DNA from: Juglans regia
Taxonomy: Eukaryota; Streptophyta; Magnoliopsida; Fagales; Juglandaceae
Assembly: GCF_001411555.2 (NCBI RefSeq)
Contig: NC_049905.1
Span: forward strand, 18,590,097 to 18,654,096
DNA: 64,000 nucleotides
Direction of reading: 5' to 3'
Made by a program: the position numbers and the translations under genes. The notes under the pieces are model-generated. The model was not told the origin of the DNA. It made no database searches and worked only from the letters and a program-made list of their open reading frames with translations. Below, piece after piece: positions 1-10,995 of this stretch (the first letter of the stretch is position 1; each line of letters begins with the position of its first letter).

Positions 1-400
1 GGACATCAAAAATAAAGAATAGACAGCAGAGAAAATAATAAATTGCATACCTCATGTCATGGTGATTCAAGAAAGAGCAAGAGCCTAAAAGAAAACTTAA
101 GAGAAATAAATATTTGAGTAGGAAGAGAATCTTCTAGCATATGCCTTTTGATTACTATAATGATGGTGTACACAGACCCTTTATTTATAGGCTAGACTAG
201 GGTCGATCGGTCTCTAACAGAGTTAGACTTGAACTATTCCTCCCATCAAGGAATAGGATAGGATTTATCCATTACTTGTTCAAAATGAAACTCTTAACAC
301 CCAAGTTTAAATTAAATTAAACTATAAAATACAATCTTAACAAACTTGATAGGCAAGAGGTTCACTAAATAGAACTCTAACATTTGAAAGAACTACTTAC
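1..400 (-). other. Intron sequence of the P450 gene, running off the window
   Basis: From the donor at 400 to the left edge no P450 exon 2 motif is found in any frame, so this stretch is read as the 5' part of the single intron. It is AT-rich and carries no other recognisable gene. Confidence 0.5.
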
Positions 401-1315
401 AAGCAAGAAAGCCTTGACATGGCTTCGGGTCATCTTGAATTTAGCTTTCTCATCTTTATATACCTTTATTAGTATATCCATCAAATCCTCATTGTCTCGC
501 TTCCCGCTTTCGTCGTGCTCCTTCCATAACCTTTCCAGAATCGCATCGTACCTCATGGTAACATCGGCAGCCTTCTTCCCATACATCCAAAAACTCAACC
601 TCTTGAAAGGCCCCAAGACATCCCCTAAATACAACTTGGACCCTAACTGCAAAGACTCCTTCACCAACGCCCTAATCTGCTCAGATTCACTACTATCACC
701 TGAAACCTTCGCGCTCATCGCCATCTTGCACGTGGAATTGTTCGTAAATCTCATGAGCTCAGTTCCCAGATCAACCAGCTCTCTTCTCTCAGCACTGTCG
801 AACAGTCTGCACAAAAATTGTACAAGTTCTTCGCGTCGAATAGAGCGTGAATGTTCAATTTGCGTAGTACCAAGCAATTGTGTCATGGAAAGCTTCTTCA
901 TGAACCTCCAATACTTGCCATAGGGAGCATTGAAGAACCCGACACCCGCATAAATTAGTGCTTTATCTTCGATAGCAATAGCGGGGCGGTTTGAAAAAGC
1001 AAGGTCGTTGGCTTTAAACACTTCGGTGGCGACGGAGGCCGATGAAACTACTAGCATGGTCCGATAAGGGCCAAGCCGGAGGCAGAAGAGGGGGGGGCCA
1101 TGTTGGAGGGAGAGTTTGTACAAGGATTTGTACATGGAAGAACCTGCAAGGAGGTGTAGGTGGCCGATGAGTGGGAGGGCTGGTGGGCTTGGAGGGAGGT
1201 GGACTTTCTTGGTGGGTTTTCCGAAAAAGGATCGAAGTAGGAAGATAGAAAAGGCACATAAGAATAAGCAGAGAAAATAGTATTGGGTGTTAGTCAGGGT
1301 AGTCAGGGAAGCCAT
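401..1315 (-). CDS. Cytochrome P450, A-type (CYP71 clan; CYP93/CYP705/CYP712-like), exon 1, partial gene
   Basis: This exon encodes the first 305 residues of a microsomal P450 monooxygenase. Visible are an N-terminal membrane anchor (about residues 11-30), the proline-rich hinge LPPSPPALPLIGH (40-52), and the C-helix WRFMK (136-140), where W and R contact the haem propionates. The reading frame ends ...KAFLL at a perfect donor, GTAAGT, at 400-395 on the minus strand. This is the usual intron position of A-type P450s, just before the oxygen-binding AGTDTS helix. Exon 2, with the I-helix, ExxR and the haem-binding cysteine, is not in bases 1-399 and must lie beyond the left edge. The start is the first ATG after a TATA-like box about 65 bp upstream. 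A damaged tandem copy lies directly upstream. The substrate cannot be inferred; the subfamily is a judgement from overall resemblance. Whether the gene is intact depends on unseen exon 2. Confidence 0.85.
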
Positions 1316-1376
1316 GGCTTTGTAGCTAGCAGTCTCGATCTTTCTGCATAGCTACATGATGGCCGCATACGTGCCT

Positions 1377-1384
1377 CTTATATA
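1377..1384 (-). promoter_or_regulatory. Probable TATA box of the P450 gene
   Basis: On the minus strand TATATAAG lies about 62-69 bp upstream of the P450 ATG, a normal plant distance. The same box is kept in the duplicated copy at 3050-3057. Confidence 0.5.
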
Positions 1385-1439
1385 CACATGCGTGATCAAT
1401 TGATCTACAGTAAGTCAGTCATGGAATAATAAATAATGA

Positions 1440-1617
1440 AAAATTCTATTCTTCATCCTCACATTACACATTACATAAATTTTTTTTTTTTTTTTTTTAT
1501 GAAATATGTAGTATATAGATGATAAGTATTAAAATTCAATTAGTTTAGGAAAAATAAAAAAAAAACTAAAAAAAAAATATGATATGTAATATGTAGAGAT
1601 GATGAATAGCAAAATTT
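1440..1617. mobile_element. MITE-like element upstream of P450 (second copy about 3124-3311)
   Basis: The ends form imperfect inverted repeats: AAATTCTATTCTTCATCCTC on the left, and on the right a segment ending GATGATGAATAGCAAAATTT. The interior is AT-rich and non-coding. It was carried along in the tandem duplication, giving a second copy at about 3124-3311. Confidence 0.5.
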
Positions 1618-1810
1618 ATAAATAATATCTTCTTGTTTGTGTAGACCTTTCATTTCATTAATTTAACGAAAATTATATTTAGTCCTCTCAAATTTATCAT
1701 TCAAGTATTTTATTTTTTCTTTATTTTTTTAATAACTAAAGCTGTGATTATTAATAAAATTATATATTTTTTATTTTTTAATAATTAAAGTGGTTAAAAG
1801 ATGTTTAAAA

Positions 1811-1834
1811 TATATATATATATATATATATATA
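1811..1834. repeat. (TA)n microsatellite
   Basis: A run of about 11-12 TA units lies in the upstream region of the P450 gene. It is not kept in the second duplication unit, where the matching position reads as an A-rich run. Confidence 0.8.
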
Positions 1835-2571
1835 ATAAACGTTGGCCGGCTAGCACTGCCCTTCATTTAAATAGGATACAAGTCAAATATTTACGGCTAG
1901 GGTTAAAAAAGTACGATATTACATGTTGAATTCAGGGTCGACTCTACAACTTAGGCCCTAGTGAAAGAATTAAAGGACCCCAAAAATAATCCAAGTAGAT
2001 TTTTTTTAAAAGAAAAACAAAAAATAAAAGGAAGCCCCTTAGAAAAACAAAATGATTAATTCAATGACAGAACATCAAGAACATCAAAAACATCTTATGT
2101 CATTATTATTAATTTTAAAAGTGTCTCCATATAGTAATTATTTTGCATATTTTAATTTTAAGAATACACTTATCTTTTGTTATTATTATTTTAATATATA
2201 ATATGAAAATTATAAATAACAAAATCTAATTTTTAAGTGTTCATAAAATTAAAATTTCGTGTAATCTTTTGAAGAGGTAAGGGCCTTTTTATTTTCCCAA
2301 ATGCATATTAAGAGTCTAAAGTGCCTCTTGAAAAACTAAATTTGATAAAAATCATTTCTAAACTAATATTTTTTTAGCAAATATTAAGTTTGTTATTAAT
2401 TGAGAAGGTGCTATTAAATCTTAATTAGTAATTTTATTTTGCAAAACAATAGGAATAATTTTTAAATAAAAATATAATGTAGAAAATGAAATTAAAATAA
2501 ATTTACTAAATTTTCATTTTTAAAATATAAAAAAAAAAAATTCTCACTACCCTACAACCTATTGGGCCATC

Positions 2572-2989
2572 TTCATGAACCTCCAGTACTTGCCATAGGG
2601 AGCATTGAAGAATCCGGCAACCGCATAAGGTGCTTTATCTGCGACAGCAAGAGCGGGGCGGTTTGAAATAGCAAGGTCATTGGCTTTAAACACTTCGGTG
2701 GCGACGGAGGCCGATGAAACTACTAGCATGGTCCGATAAGGGCCAAGCCGGAGGCAGAAGAGGGGGGCCATGCTGGAGGGAGAGTTTGTGCAAGGATTTG
2801 TACATGGAAGAACCTGCAAGGAGGTGTAGGTGGCCGATGAGTGGGAGGGCTGGTGGGCTAGCTTGGAGGGAGGTGGACTTTCTTCGTAGGTTTTCCGAAA
2901 AAGGATCGAAGTAGGAAGATAGAAAGGACCCATAGGAATAAGCAGAGAAAATAGTATTAGGTATTAGTCAGGGTACTTAGGGAAGCCAT
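2572..2989 (-). pseudogene. Truncated P450 pseudogene (duplicate of exon 1 N-terminal half)
   Basis: This copy starts at the equivalent ATG (2989-2987) but has TAA at codon 11, where the upstream gene has CAA. It also carries a 4-base insertion near 2858 and a shortened G-run near 2762 relative to the intact copy. A P450-like frame then resumes (LFCLRLGPYRTM, FFNAPYGKYWRFMK). Homology stops at the duplication junction just after the C-helix, so there is no later P450 sequence. It cannot encode a functional enzyme. It may still be transcribed, because the TATA region was duplicated with it. Confidence 0.85.
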
Positions 2990-4379
2990 GGCTTTGTAGC
3001 TATAGCAGTCTCAATCTTTCTGCATAGCTACATGATGACATACGTGCCTCTTATATACACATGCATGTGTGTGTGCGTGACCGATTGATCTACAATAAGT
3101 CGACCATCGAATAATAAATAATGAAAACTCCTACTCATCATCCTCATATTACACATCACATATAATTTTTTATTTTTATCTTTTTTTCTCTTACCAAATC
3201 ATGTATAGTATATATAATAAGTAAAAAAATTCAATTAGTTTAAGAAAAATTAAAAAAATTAAAAAAATATATGGTGTATGATATCATATAAGAATGAAGA
3301 GTAGAAAAACTCGTAAATAATAACTTCCTGTTTGTGTAGACCTTTCATTTCATTAATTTAAGGAAAATTATATTAGGTCCACTCAAATTTATCGTTCAAG
3401 TATTTTATTTTATTTTATTACTTTTTTAATAATTAAATAAATGATTATTAATAAAATTATATTTTTTTAATAATTAAAGATGTTTAAAAATGATTAAAAA
3501 AAAGAAAAAAAAATACTAATAATAATAAACGTTGGCCGGCTAGCACTGCCCTTCATTTAAATAGGATACTGCAAGTCAAATATTTACGGCTAGGGTAAAA
3601 AAAAAGTACGATATTACAAGTTAAAGTACGATAATACTTAGGTCCTAGTGAAAGAATTAAAGTCCCCCAAAAATAATCCAAGTTGACTTAAAAAAAAAAA
3701 AGAAAAAAGAAAAGAAAGCCCAATATTTAGAAAAAAAAATTGATTAATTCAATGACCAAACATTAAAAACATCAAATACATCTTATGTCATTATTATAAA
3801 TTTTAAAAGTGTCTTCACATAATAATTATTTCACATACTCTCATTTTAATAATACAATCGTATTTTGTCATTATTATTTTAATATATAATATGAAAATTA
3901 AAAATAATCAAATCTAATTTTCAAGTGTTCGTAAAATTGGAATTTTGTGTAATCCTTTGAAACGGTAAGGCCTTTTTATTTTCCCAAATGCATAGGTTAT
4001 ATGTAGAACTTTATTGACAGTAATGGTTATAATTACTTCTAATTAAGAGTCTAAAGCGCATCTTGAAAAAATAAATTTGATAAAATCTTTTCTAAACTAA
4101 TATATTTTTTAACAAATATTAAGTTTGTTATTGATTGAGAAGGTGCTATTAAATCTTAATTAGTAATTTTATTTTGCAAAACAATAGGAATAATTTTTAA
4201 ATAAAAATATAATGTAGAAAATGAAATTAAAATAAATTTACTAAATTTTCATTTTTAAAATTTAAAAAAAAAAAAAAAATCTCACTTAAAATCTTCGCTT
4301 TAAACCCTACATGAACCTATTAAGCCATCTTTGGTTAAATGTATACAGCTAGACTACAAAAATTTATAGCTATGTATCT

Positions 4380-5228
4380 GCTATGCATGGAAAGAGGCCT
4401 GTAACCCGACCGGTCCAACCGGGTTTAGGCCCGACCCGACATGACCCGATCCGAATAATGTCGTTTATGGCGCCAAACCGATCCGAACAAAATGAAATCG
4501 GGTCGAACCGTACGACCCGACAGACCCATCTTCATTTTCATAGGAGTTTCGACTCTGAGTCGACAAGGTAAAACTCGAACTCATCCGAGGTGTAGGCTGG
4601 GTTGAGCGGCGCAGCGGTGGCCCTGGTTCTTATCACAACCATAAACATTATAACAAACTGTAATTACAAGAGCAAATAAACAAATTACTCTCAAATAATT
4701 TTCTATATACAATAAATATAAAGTAAAATAAAAACGAAGAAACTCATTCAGGTACCCAAGTGGGTTGATGAGAAGAGTTATGACCATGGCAATGAAGATA
4801 AGAATAGTAGTTGTCGAGGAATGAAGAAGAAGCAAGCTAGGCAGCATCGTTCACTAGATGGAGAAGAAGCAAGCTAGGCGGCATCGTACCAAGATCCTAC
4901 TCTTACGGTCCTACCTATATCCTGTGACCCGAATAAGCTCTGTGCGTGGTCTCCTACGCAGACACCTCGTCCAATGAAGGCAACCTCGCTTACGAATTAA
5001 TCAGCCAATTGGAGATGGGAGACAGGGTTCTCATCCGGATTTGGGAGGCTAGGGTTTGAGAACTGAAGATTAGTATTCTTTATAGTCGGACGAGTTGACA
5101 CCCAAAACACAAACCCGCTACTTGTCGGGTTGGAGATCTGAAAAGATGGCACCTGATAAAAGTTGGGTCGGGTCGAGTTATTTTGATCGGGTTCAACGGG
5201 CTATCAGATTATGTGCACAGCCCTAGCT
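4380..5228. mobile_element. Degraded hAT-like non-autonomous element
   Basis: The left part has clustered CCCGACCCGAC motifs (about 4395-4525). The right part has the inverse GGGTCGGGTCG motifs (about 5163-5200) and a terminal GTGCACAGCCCTAG. GGGCTGTGCAC ends with subterminal (G)GGTCGGGT arrays are familiar from plant hAT elements. The left terminus is poorly preserved and no 8-bp target duplication was found. No transposase reading frame is visible. Confidence 0.35.
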
Positions 5229-6014
5229 AGACATATGGCTCAGACTATGCAATTAAACATGAGGAGGAGATTACGACACCAGGTGCAAAGAATAATGATA
5301 TATACAGTCGTGGAGTGCATAAATGTCGTGTAATTGTTTTAAAAAAGAGTAGAGTTTATTATTAAAAACTTAACTTTTTTTTTTTATATGAATCTCATAT
5401 TTACTCACTTTTTTCAAAAAGATTACTCGACGCATTGTTGTGCTTGCGGCTTTCATTCATACTACCTTGACTGAAATAAATATGTAACACTACCCTAAAA
5501 AGCATGTTAAGACAAAATAAACATGATGAACTAACTTGATGTATAGAATACCCCGAAAGATGTATTTACATGCATAAAACATATGACACAAAAGATATAC
5601 TTGAAAACTGTAATATATATGACACAAGAAAAATATGGAGAAGAGCAAATCCATTTGAAAGGCAACAAAACAACCATATTTAAGATAAATATGGACCAGA
5701 GCCTCCACTTGCTCTACTTTTCCCTCCTTCCAAAGGCTTTGCATTATGTATTGGAGAAGCTCTTCTCTAGCTTTTGTTAATAAATGTTACTTTTTTAACC
5801 AATTAAAAGCCTTGTACTCTTCCATGTAAGGTAGGGAAGAAAAATACATTGGGCGTTATAGGTGTATGTATTTCAGTCCCCAATTAGGCTGGAAACCAAG
5901 TTCTAGAAATCTGAATCTCATTTCCTCTGGAACAGCTTTAACCTATTAAAATGCAGTAATTGAAAACAACTGATAAGTTCAATAGCATATGATAGATTAT
6001 TTCCATGAGATATT
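5229..6014. other. Intergenic, nothing recognised
   Basis: AT-rich sequence with short random reading frames on both strands. No protein motif, RNA or repeat structure was recognised. Confidence 0.5.
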
Positions 6015-6180
6015 TCAAACGAGTAATGCTACTGATCATCATCTCAATTCTCATCATCTTCTCATCATTCTATAATGTGACATTAGATGATTGAAGACTA
6101 TTTATTATATTTCACTTGTGAGCCTATTATCTAATGTCATATCATGAGATGATGAGAAAATAGATGATAAATAGATTTAC
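6015..6180. mobile_element. Small MITE-like element
   Basis: About 165 bp with imperfect inverted ends, built from ATCATCTCA/CTCATCATCTTCTCATC on the left and GAGATGATGAGAAAATAGATGAT on the right. The interior has no coding potential. Confidence 0.4.
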
Positions 6181-6330
6181 CCATCCCAAAAAATCCAAAA
6201 GTGCCCATAACTTATGTGTATCTGAATGTAAATTTCAACCCAAGACCTGTATGCTTTATATATTTAGTTGACAACAAATAACATGAAGGAAACTTAGAAA
6301 TAAATAGAATATTCAGAAATCTATACTAAC

Positions 6331-6780
6331 ATGGATGGAAGGTTTGCAGAAATGGATGAGCGAATTAAAAAGATAGCATTGAAAATGGAAAATCTCCAAC
6401 TAGAAAAAGAGATAATGAAGCATAGGAATGTGGGATCAGGGGAAGGTGCTAGCACGAGCCATAACAAGCAAATTGTGGTAGAGCTGCAGAGCGCAGGAGG
6501 GGTTGCCTTTGACGAAGAGGAAAAGAAAAAGATGCACCTTGAGCTATGTAGCCTCATGGGCAAGTGCGAAGAGATGGCTACGAAGATAAGAGCATCTTCC
6601 TTGATCGACCAACTGCTAAGTAGCATGGACCTCCCTTATAGAGCCAAGGTTATGGAAGTCCCGCTCTCACCCAAATTCAAATCATGCAGATTGAGATGTA
6701 CGACGGATCTAAAGACATAGTCAAACATCTCGAATTGTTACTCAACAGAATTGTTTTACATTTCATGACTCTCCATCACA
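6331..6780 (+). pseudogene. Retrotransposon gag remnant (Ty3/gypsy-like)
   Basis: The frame from 6331 encodes a charged helical segment followed by DLPYRAKVMEVPLSPKFK. After a one-base frame change near 6684, the matching frame reads QIEMYDGSKDIVKHLE. The order [L/P]PKFKxPxxxxYDGxxDPxxHL is the start of the gag domain in plant Ty3/gypsy elements, which is family knowledge. Only this N-terminal scrap is present. It is frameshifted, has no protease or polymerase neighbours, and lies in the opposite orientation to the adjacent 6.8-8.8 kb element. Confidence 0.6.
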
Positions 6781-6809
6781 TTTCATTTCTTGCTGTCGAA
6801 TGTTTACTA

Positions 6810-7110
6810 CCGCACAAACATCGTAGGAGCCACCCAACACGGTCAAGCCATCTCTCTCCTAGTTACTTAAGTCGATGTTTCGCTCTCACACCTGAAACAA
6901 AGGAGGGAACACATCTCCTAAGTGTCATATCTCTTCTCACCACTCAGCGCAGTCGAGCCCATCTCTCACCTAGTTATTTAAGTCAATGCTCCGCGCTTGC
7001 ACACAGTGAATAAATGAGGGAACACATCTCTTAAGTATCTCATCTCTCCTGACCACCCATTGAAGTTGAGTCCTTCTCCTGCCTGGTCATTTAAGCCTAA
7101 GTGTTTCCAC
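6810..7110 (-). repeat. ~120-bp tandem repeats in the minus-strand retroelement
   Basis: Three degenerate units share GGGAACACATCTC[CT]TAAGT, a CTCACC/TGACCACCC block and CTAGTTATTTAAGTC. The reverse complement of one segment (around 6897-6929) reappears at 61404-61437. This shows that the two places belong to one repeat family in opposite orientations. Confidence 0.7.
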
Positions 7111-7343
7111 ACCCAAACAACTGTCGATAGCCTTTTCATTCAAATCAACGGGACATCGGCCAACATAGTAAGTGAGCGCCCAAAAAGGAGGGGAAGAAGA
7201 GGAAGAAAGCAAGAGTGCACAAATTCCTAGACATCAACAAATTTTTAATTAGAACATATGCATATTAATTAAAGCAGTAGGAGCCAAAAACTTATGTAAA
7301 ACACATGTATTCTCAAAAAGAAAAAAAAAACAACAACATAAAA

Positions 7344-7697
7344 TTAATTTTGGGCAGTAGGATGAGGGAAGGCGTCGGGCATCAAGTCTCTGCCCAAGGA
7401 GTTGAGAAACTCGCAAGCCTCCTGATCAAGCTTGAATATCTCTAAGTCCAGGGTCTCTAAGTCGACCTGGGTGTTCGACAGTAGGAACTCTTGCATTTTC
7501 TTTAGGCCCAAAACATCCGCATAACTCCAAGCTCGATTATAGACCTTTTTAGCCGCCATTATTTGAGAAGAGAGGCTAGCGAGACCCTTATTGGAGGAGG
7601 CGAGCTTGGACTTCAACTCCTTCACCAGCCTCTTTCGCAACCTCACCTTTTTCTTAGCAAAGCCGTACTTCGTATCCACAAAGGCCTTGTCTCTCAT
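7344..7697 (-). pseudogene. C-terminal part of a gypsy-associated coiled-coil ORF (copy A)
   Basis: This is an open frame of 117 codons rich in K, L, E and S. A helical, heptad-like first half (KKVRLRKRLVKELKSKLASS) is followed by VLGLKKMQEFLLSN and FLNSLGRDLMPDAFPHP. A clearly related but frame-broken version lies on the plus strand at 60560-60842. Coiled-coil tails of this type follow the 'putative gypsy type transposon' domain in plant retroelement proteins; that assignment is from memory and not certain. The reading frame upstream (7698-8812) is interrupted by stops, so this is a remnant rather than a gene. Confidence 0.5.
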
Positions 7698-8812
7698 GAG
7701 TGTCGCGTGCTACACCACATGATCCTCTTTCTTATCCTTGACATGGTCAAGATCGAAGCCCATATCTAGACAAGCATCCTTGGCTTTTGACAAGGAGGCG
7801 ACATAGTTGAGACAACATTGCTGGCTAACTCCTTGCTTAGACAGGTCGCACGAATCCGCTCCAAATTGTGCTCATTTATCAAGGCTTTGACCTCGAGGCA
7901 TTTTCAAGACACTTCCTCCGTAGAGTGGCCCAAGTCTTTCCGCAAGGCGAGCACCTATTTGCGAAGGCGAGCAACGTCTACCTCCAAGGATTGGTTGTAG
8001 TTTTTTACCACAGTAAAAGCCCGCTAGGCCTCGTCTCACTCAACCTTAAGCTTAAGGATTTCGTGATATGCCAACTCAGCATAAACCCACATCACCTGAG
8101 CCTACTCCCCCAACTCTACTTGACTATCTAAAATCCAGGCCGCCCGATCATTGACCCGCTATTGAGCAAAGTCGACCAATTAGCAACTACAAACAAAATG
8201 GAAAAAGCCAATGAGAGATGGAAAGAAAATTTACCACAGAGAGAAAGACCTTGAGCTGGTTGGCCACCGTGCGCATGGACTTGGCCCTGGCTTTGTTGAT
8301 GCTAGATTGGGAATGACAAGGTCTGGAGGGGCCAGCGCTTCTCGAAGTAGTGTGCTCCTTTCCTCAACCCACCAACCCAGAGCTACAGAGTCGCCCAACG
8401 GAAAATGGTGGAGGTAAGGGAGGTGGCAGGGACACCAAGGCACCCTCAGGCCTCAGATCATCAACGGGTTCCACGCTTGGTTGGGAAGAAGGTCCAGCGC
8501 CTACACGGTTGACTAGACCCACCTCGTCCACCTACTCCTCACCCCCTTCCGAAGGGACCATGGAAGATATATCCTTGAAGACGGCGGCGAAAAGGCCCCC
8601 TACTCGACATATGCGTTGAAGGGTGAAGAAAGAATCAAAACCCTGTCCTCGCTAATGGCCAAGGGGTCTTCAGGAGAGAGACCCTTGTGATCGACAAGAA
8701 CGACAAGCACTTAGCTAGCGGGGACTGTGAAAAGCGCCTTGGAAATCGAGGCACCCGACTGAACAATATCGCCCAAAGAAGCAAGAGCGCCACCAGCCTC
8801 TACTAGGGGTGA
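7698..8812 (-). mobile_element. Degenerate upstream part of retroelement copy A
   Basis: On the minus strand scattered open pieces align by eye with the plus-strand copy B. One pair is TKPGPSPCARWPTSSRSF here against TKPGLSPCMGWLTSSRTF near 59895-59950. A DNA match also runs from about 8700-8810 to about 59440-59530. Stops and frameshifts are frequent. The base composition is more GC-rich than the surroundings, as expected for an inserted coding element. Confidence 0.55.
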
Positions 8813-9330
8813 TACCTGCATATACGGGGGCAGGGTCAACCCTTCCCCGCACCCCTTTCCCACATATGAGGGGGGTGGTGTTTCCACCCCCGCCCACTTC
8901 AGGGGTACTGATGCCCTATTAGGCTTATAAATTATTTCTGGGTTCAAAACAATATTTTTTGACCCAAATTATTATACAATTAAAATTTATATATATAACA
9001 ATAATTTAAAAACTAATAACATAGTTTTTTATGTTATAAGTCTATCAATTTAAATTTGTTAGACTTATTCACAAATAGTAAGTCACACATTGTTCAAGTA
9101 AGACTCTTGTATTGCATTGGCCTTCAATATAAAGATTGGTCTAGGAGGTCAATGTAATACAATCTTGTGAATAAGTCTAACAAATTATAATATATATATC
9201 TTTATATATGCACAATTTGTATAAATATAAATATAAATATAAATATATTTTTATATATAAATATATAAGTAGGGTGTGGGGAAGGGTTAGGCCCAGCTTG
9301 CCCCTGCTAGGGGGCCAGATGCGGGGCAGG
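8813..9330. mobile_element. Foldback/MITE-like element with nested hairpin
   Basis: GC-rich outer ends are imperfect inverted repeats: CAACCCTTCCCCGCACCC near 8838 and GGTGTGGGGAAGGGTTAGG near 9274. They enclose an AT-rich core. Inside is a second inverted repeat: a perfect 22-bp pair at 9053-9074 and 9165-9186, and an inner 17-bp pair at 9107-9123 and 9146-9162 with two mismatches. No coding potential. Confidence 0.6.
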
Positions 9331-9902
9331 TGGGATGAAAAAGTTGATTTTTTTTTTTTAATTTGAAAAAATTGTAATGATTAGTTTGAAAAAATTGTAA
9401 TAATTTATTTGAAAGTATTTGTATTTGAGTGATGTTTGAGAATAATATGGGATGAAAATCTTGGGATGTAACTTTTTCCAAACAAACACTTAGATTATAG
9501 TGGCTTCTTTCAAATTACTTACCCTACATAAAAAGGCACCCCATCCTCTATTCTTCTTGCTTTTCCTCCAAGGTATGTCAAATTCCAAACCCCTATTTCA
9601 AGTTGCTGCATCTTTTATATCCCTTTTCCGTCTCAATTGAATTGGGTATTAGATTGCCTAGCTTTAGATTGAATTGCACTAAAGCAGTCACATGATTGCA
9701 GCTCAGATTCATAACCCAAGGTTTCGATCTTTTTCAATGAGCCTCACGTGGTGTTACCCATTTCTTTTCATGCTCCAAGTCTCCATTAATGGCCTTTCCA
9801 CACGTATGTTCATGAAATAGAAGCCAGATTTAACCGCACAATAATAACGGTGATGATAATTGATCAAAATAGCTAGAGAACTCACTTGTTAGATGTAAGG
9901 GA
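9331..9902. other. Intergenic with fragment of the GATGAG MITE family
   Basis: The segment 9350-9480 contains TTTGAAAAAATTGTAATGATTAG-type sequence shared with the abundant MITE family seen at 9903, 12714 and 16446. The rest shows no gene or RNA structure. Confidence 0.4.
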
Positions 9903-10112
9903 GGGGTTTAATTTGATAGTGAGTTGAGTTAAGATGAGATGAAATAATAGTTAAAAGTTGAATGAAATATTATTTGAATATAATTTTTTAATATTATTTT
10001 TATTTTGAGATTTGAAAATTTTGAATTGTTTATTATATTTTGTTTAAAAGTTTGAGAAAATTATAATGATTAGATGAGATAAGTTGATATGATTTTTGAA
10101 TCCTAACAAGGC
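9903..10112. mobile_element. GATGAG-family MITE, copy 1
   Basis: The element has the family's internal order: GATGAGATGA, AGTTGAATGAAATATTATT, TTTTGAGATTTGAAAA, TTGAATTGTTTATTATATTTTG, ATAATGATTAGATGAGAT. Other copies lie at 12714-12920, 16446-16655, 32517-32695 and 38893-39105. It is about 210 bp and non-coding. Confidence 0.65.
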
Positions 10113-10189
10113 CATAAATGCACGTCTTAAGAGTTAGAGACAATGCTACTAAGAAGGTATCACATTGACTAAGTAACAAAACTCAAAGC

Positions 10190-10680
10190 CAGGGTTGGCT
10201 CAATGGTAAGGCCATTTAGGCCATTGCCTAAGGCCCCCACCCTATGTAAGGCTCCCAAAAATAAAAATGAGCTCTTTTTTTTAAAAAATAAAAATAAAAA
10301 TAAAAATCATTTCATTAAATAAAATTTTAAATAATTTTTAGTTTTCAATGTGTACAAGACCCCATAATATTAAATTTAATATTTAATACAATGATTTTTT
10401 TTTATAAGTAATTTAATGAATATTTATATTTTAAATAATTTTTTTAAGATCTTGCTAAATTGAGACACAAAATCTTCATTGAGACCTCATTTTAAATTGT
10501 TGTTGTAAATATAAATTCATAAAATATGTATTTAAAGATTTTAAATAAAATCTCATTTTATTGAAAAGTTTCAAAATATTTCATATAATAATAATTTATA
10601 TTTTATTGTATTATAATTATGAATGATTCACTTAAACTTTGCCTTAGGCCTCAATTTATATTGAGATGCCCCTGCTCAAA
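10190..10680. mobile_element. Repeat with AAGGCC-rich inverted ends
   Basis: The left end (CATTTAGGCCATTGCCTAAGGCCCC, about 10208-10238) and right end (TTTGCCTTAGGCCTCAATTTA, about 10639) are imperfect inverted repeats around an AT-rich core. It looks like a non-autonomous DNA element. Superfamily unknown. Confidence 0.35.
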
Positions 10681-10995
10681 GCAATAACTTGCATTTTCGA
10701 TAATTTGAATGTTATTAGCTAAAAGAAACAAGACACAAAACAAAGATAATGTTTATATCTAGTAGTACAATCACAAAGGCTTTGAGAAGGAAAATGTAGT
10801 ACAATCGAAATCTGTTAATGCAAATTTACACCAATAAATGATTAATCTCACCCACATCCATGCAGATGAAAACAAAGCAAAGAAAATTATCTTTTTTTGT
10901 ATGACTACATGATGGCAAGCATGGGAAACTAAGCACATTCCAAATTACCAAGCCAAGAGAAAATTCGAGTCACAGAAACCCACAACAATGCATGC

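Larger units (their letters stand above)
894..4330. repeat. Tandem duplication of the P450 5' half plus upstream region (units about 894-2571 and 2572-4330)
   Basis: The second half of P450 exon 1 is excluded, but the N-terminal half and about 1.25 kb of upstream DNA occur twice in direct orientation. Shared landmarks include the TATA region (1377/3050), an AAACGTTGGCCGGCTAGCAC block (about 1838/3528) and a long AT-rich block ending about 2525 and 4260. The junction lies near 2570, where upstream sequence (CCTATTGGGCCATCTT) runs directly into P450 codons (CATGAACCTCC). The upstream landmark recurs in altered form at about 4316-4332, marking the end of unit 2. Units differ by many small indels. 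Confidence 0.85.

Noticed and set aside
384..923. 179-codon plus-strand open frame opposite the P450 exon
   Set aside because: Antisense shadow of the P450 coding sequence, with no recognisable domain.
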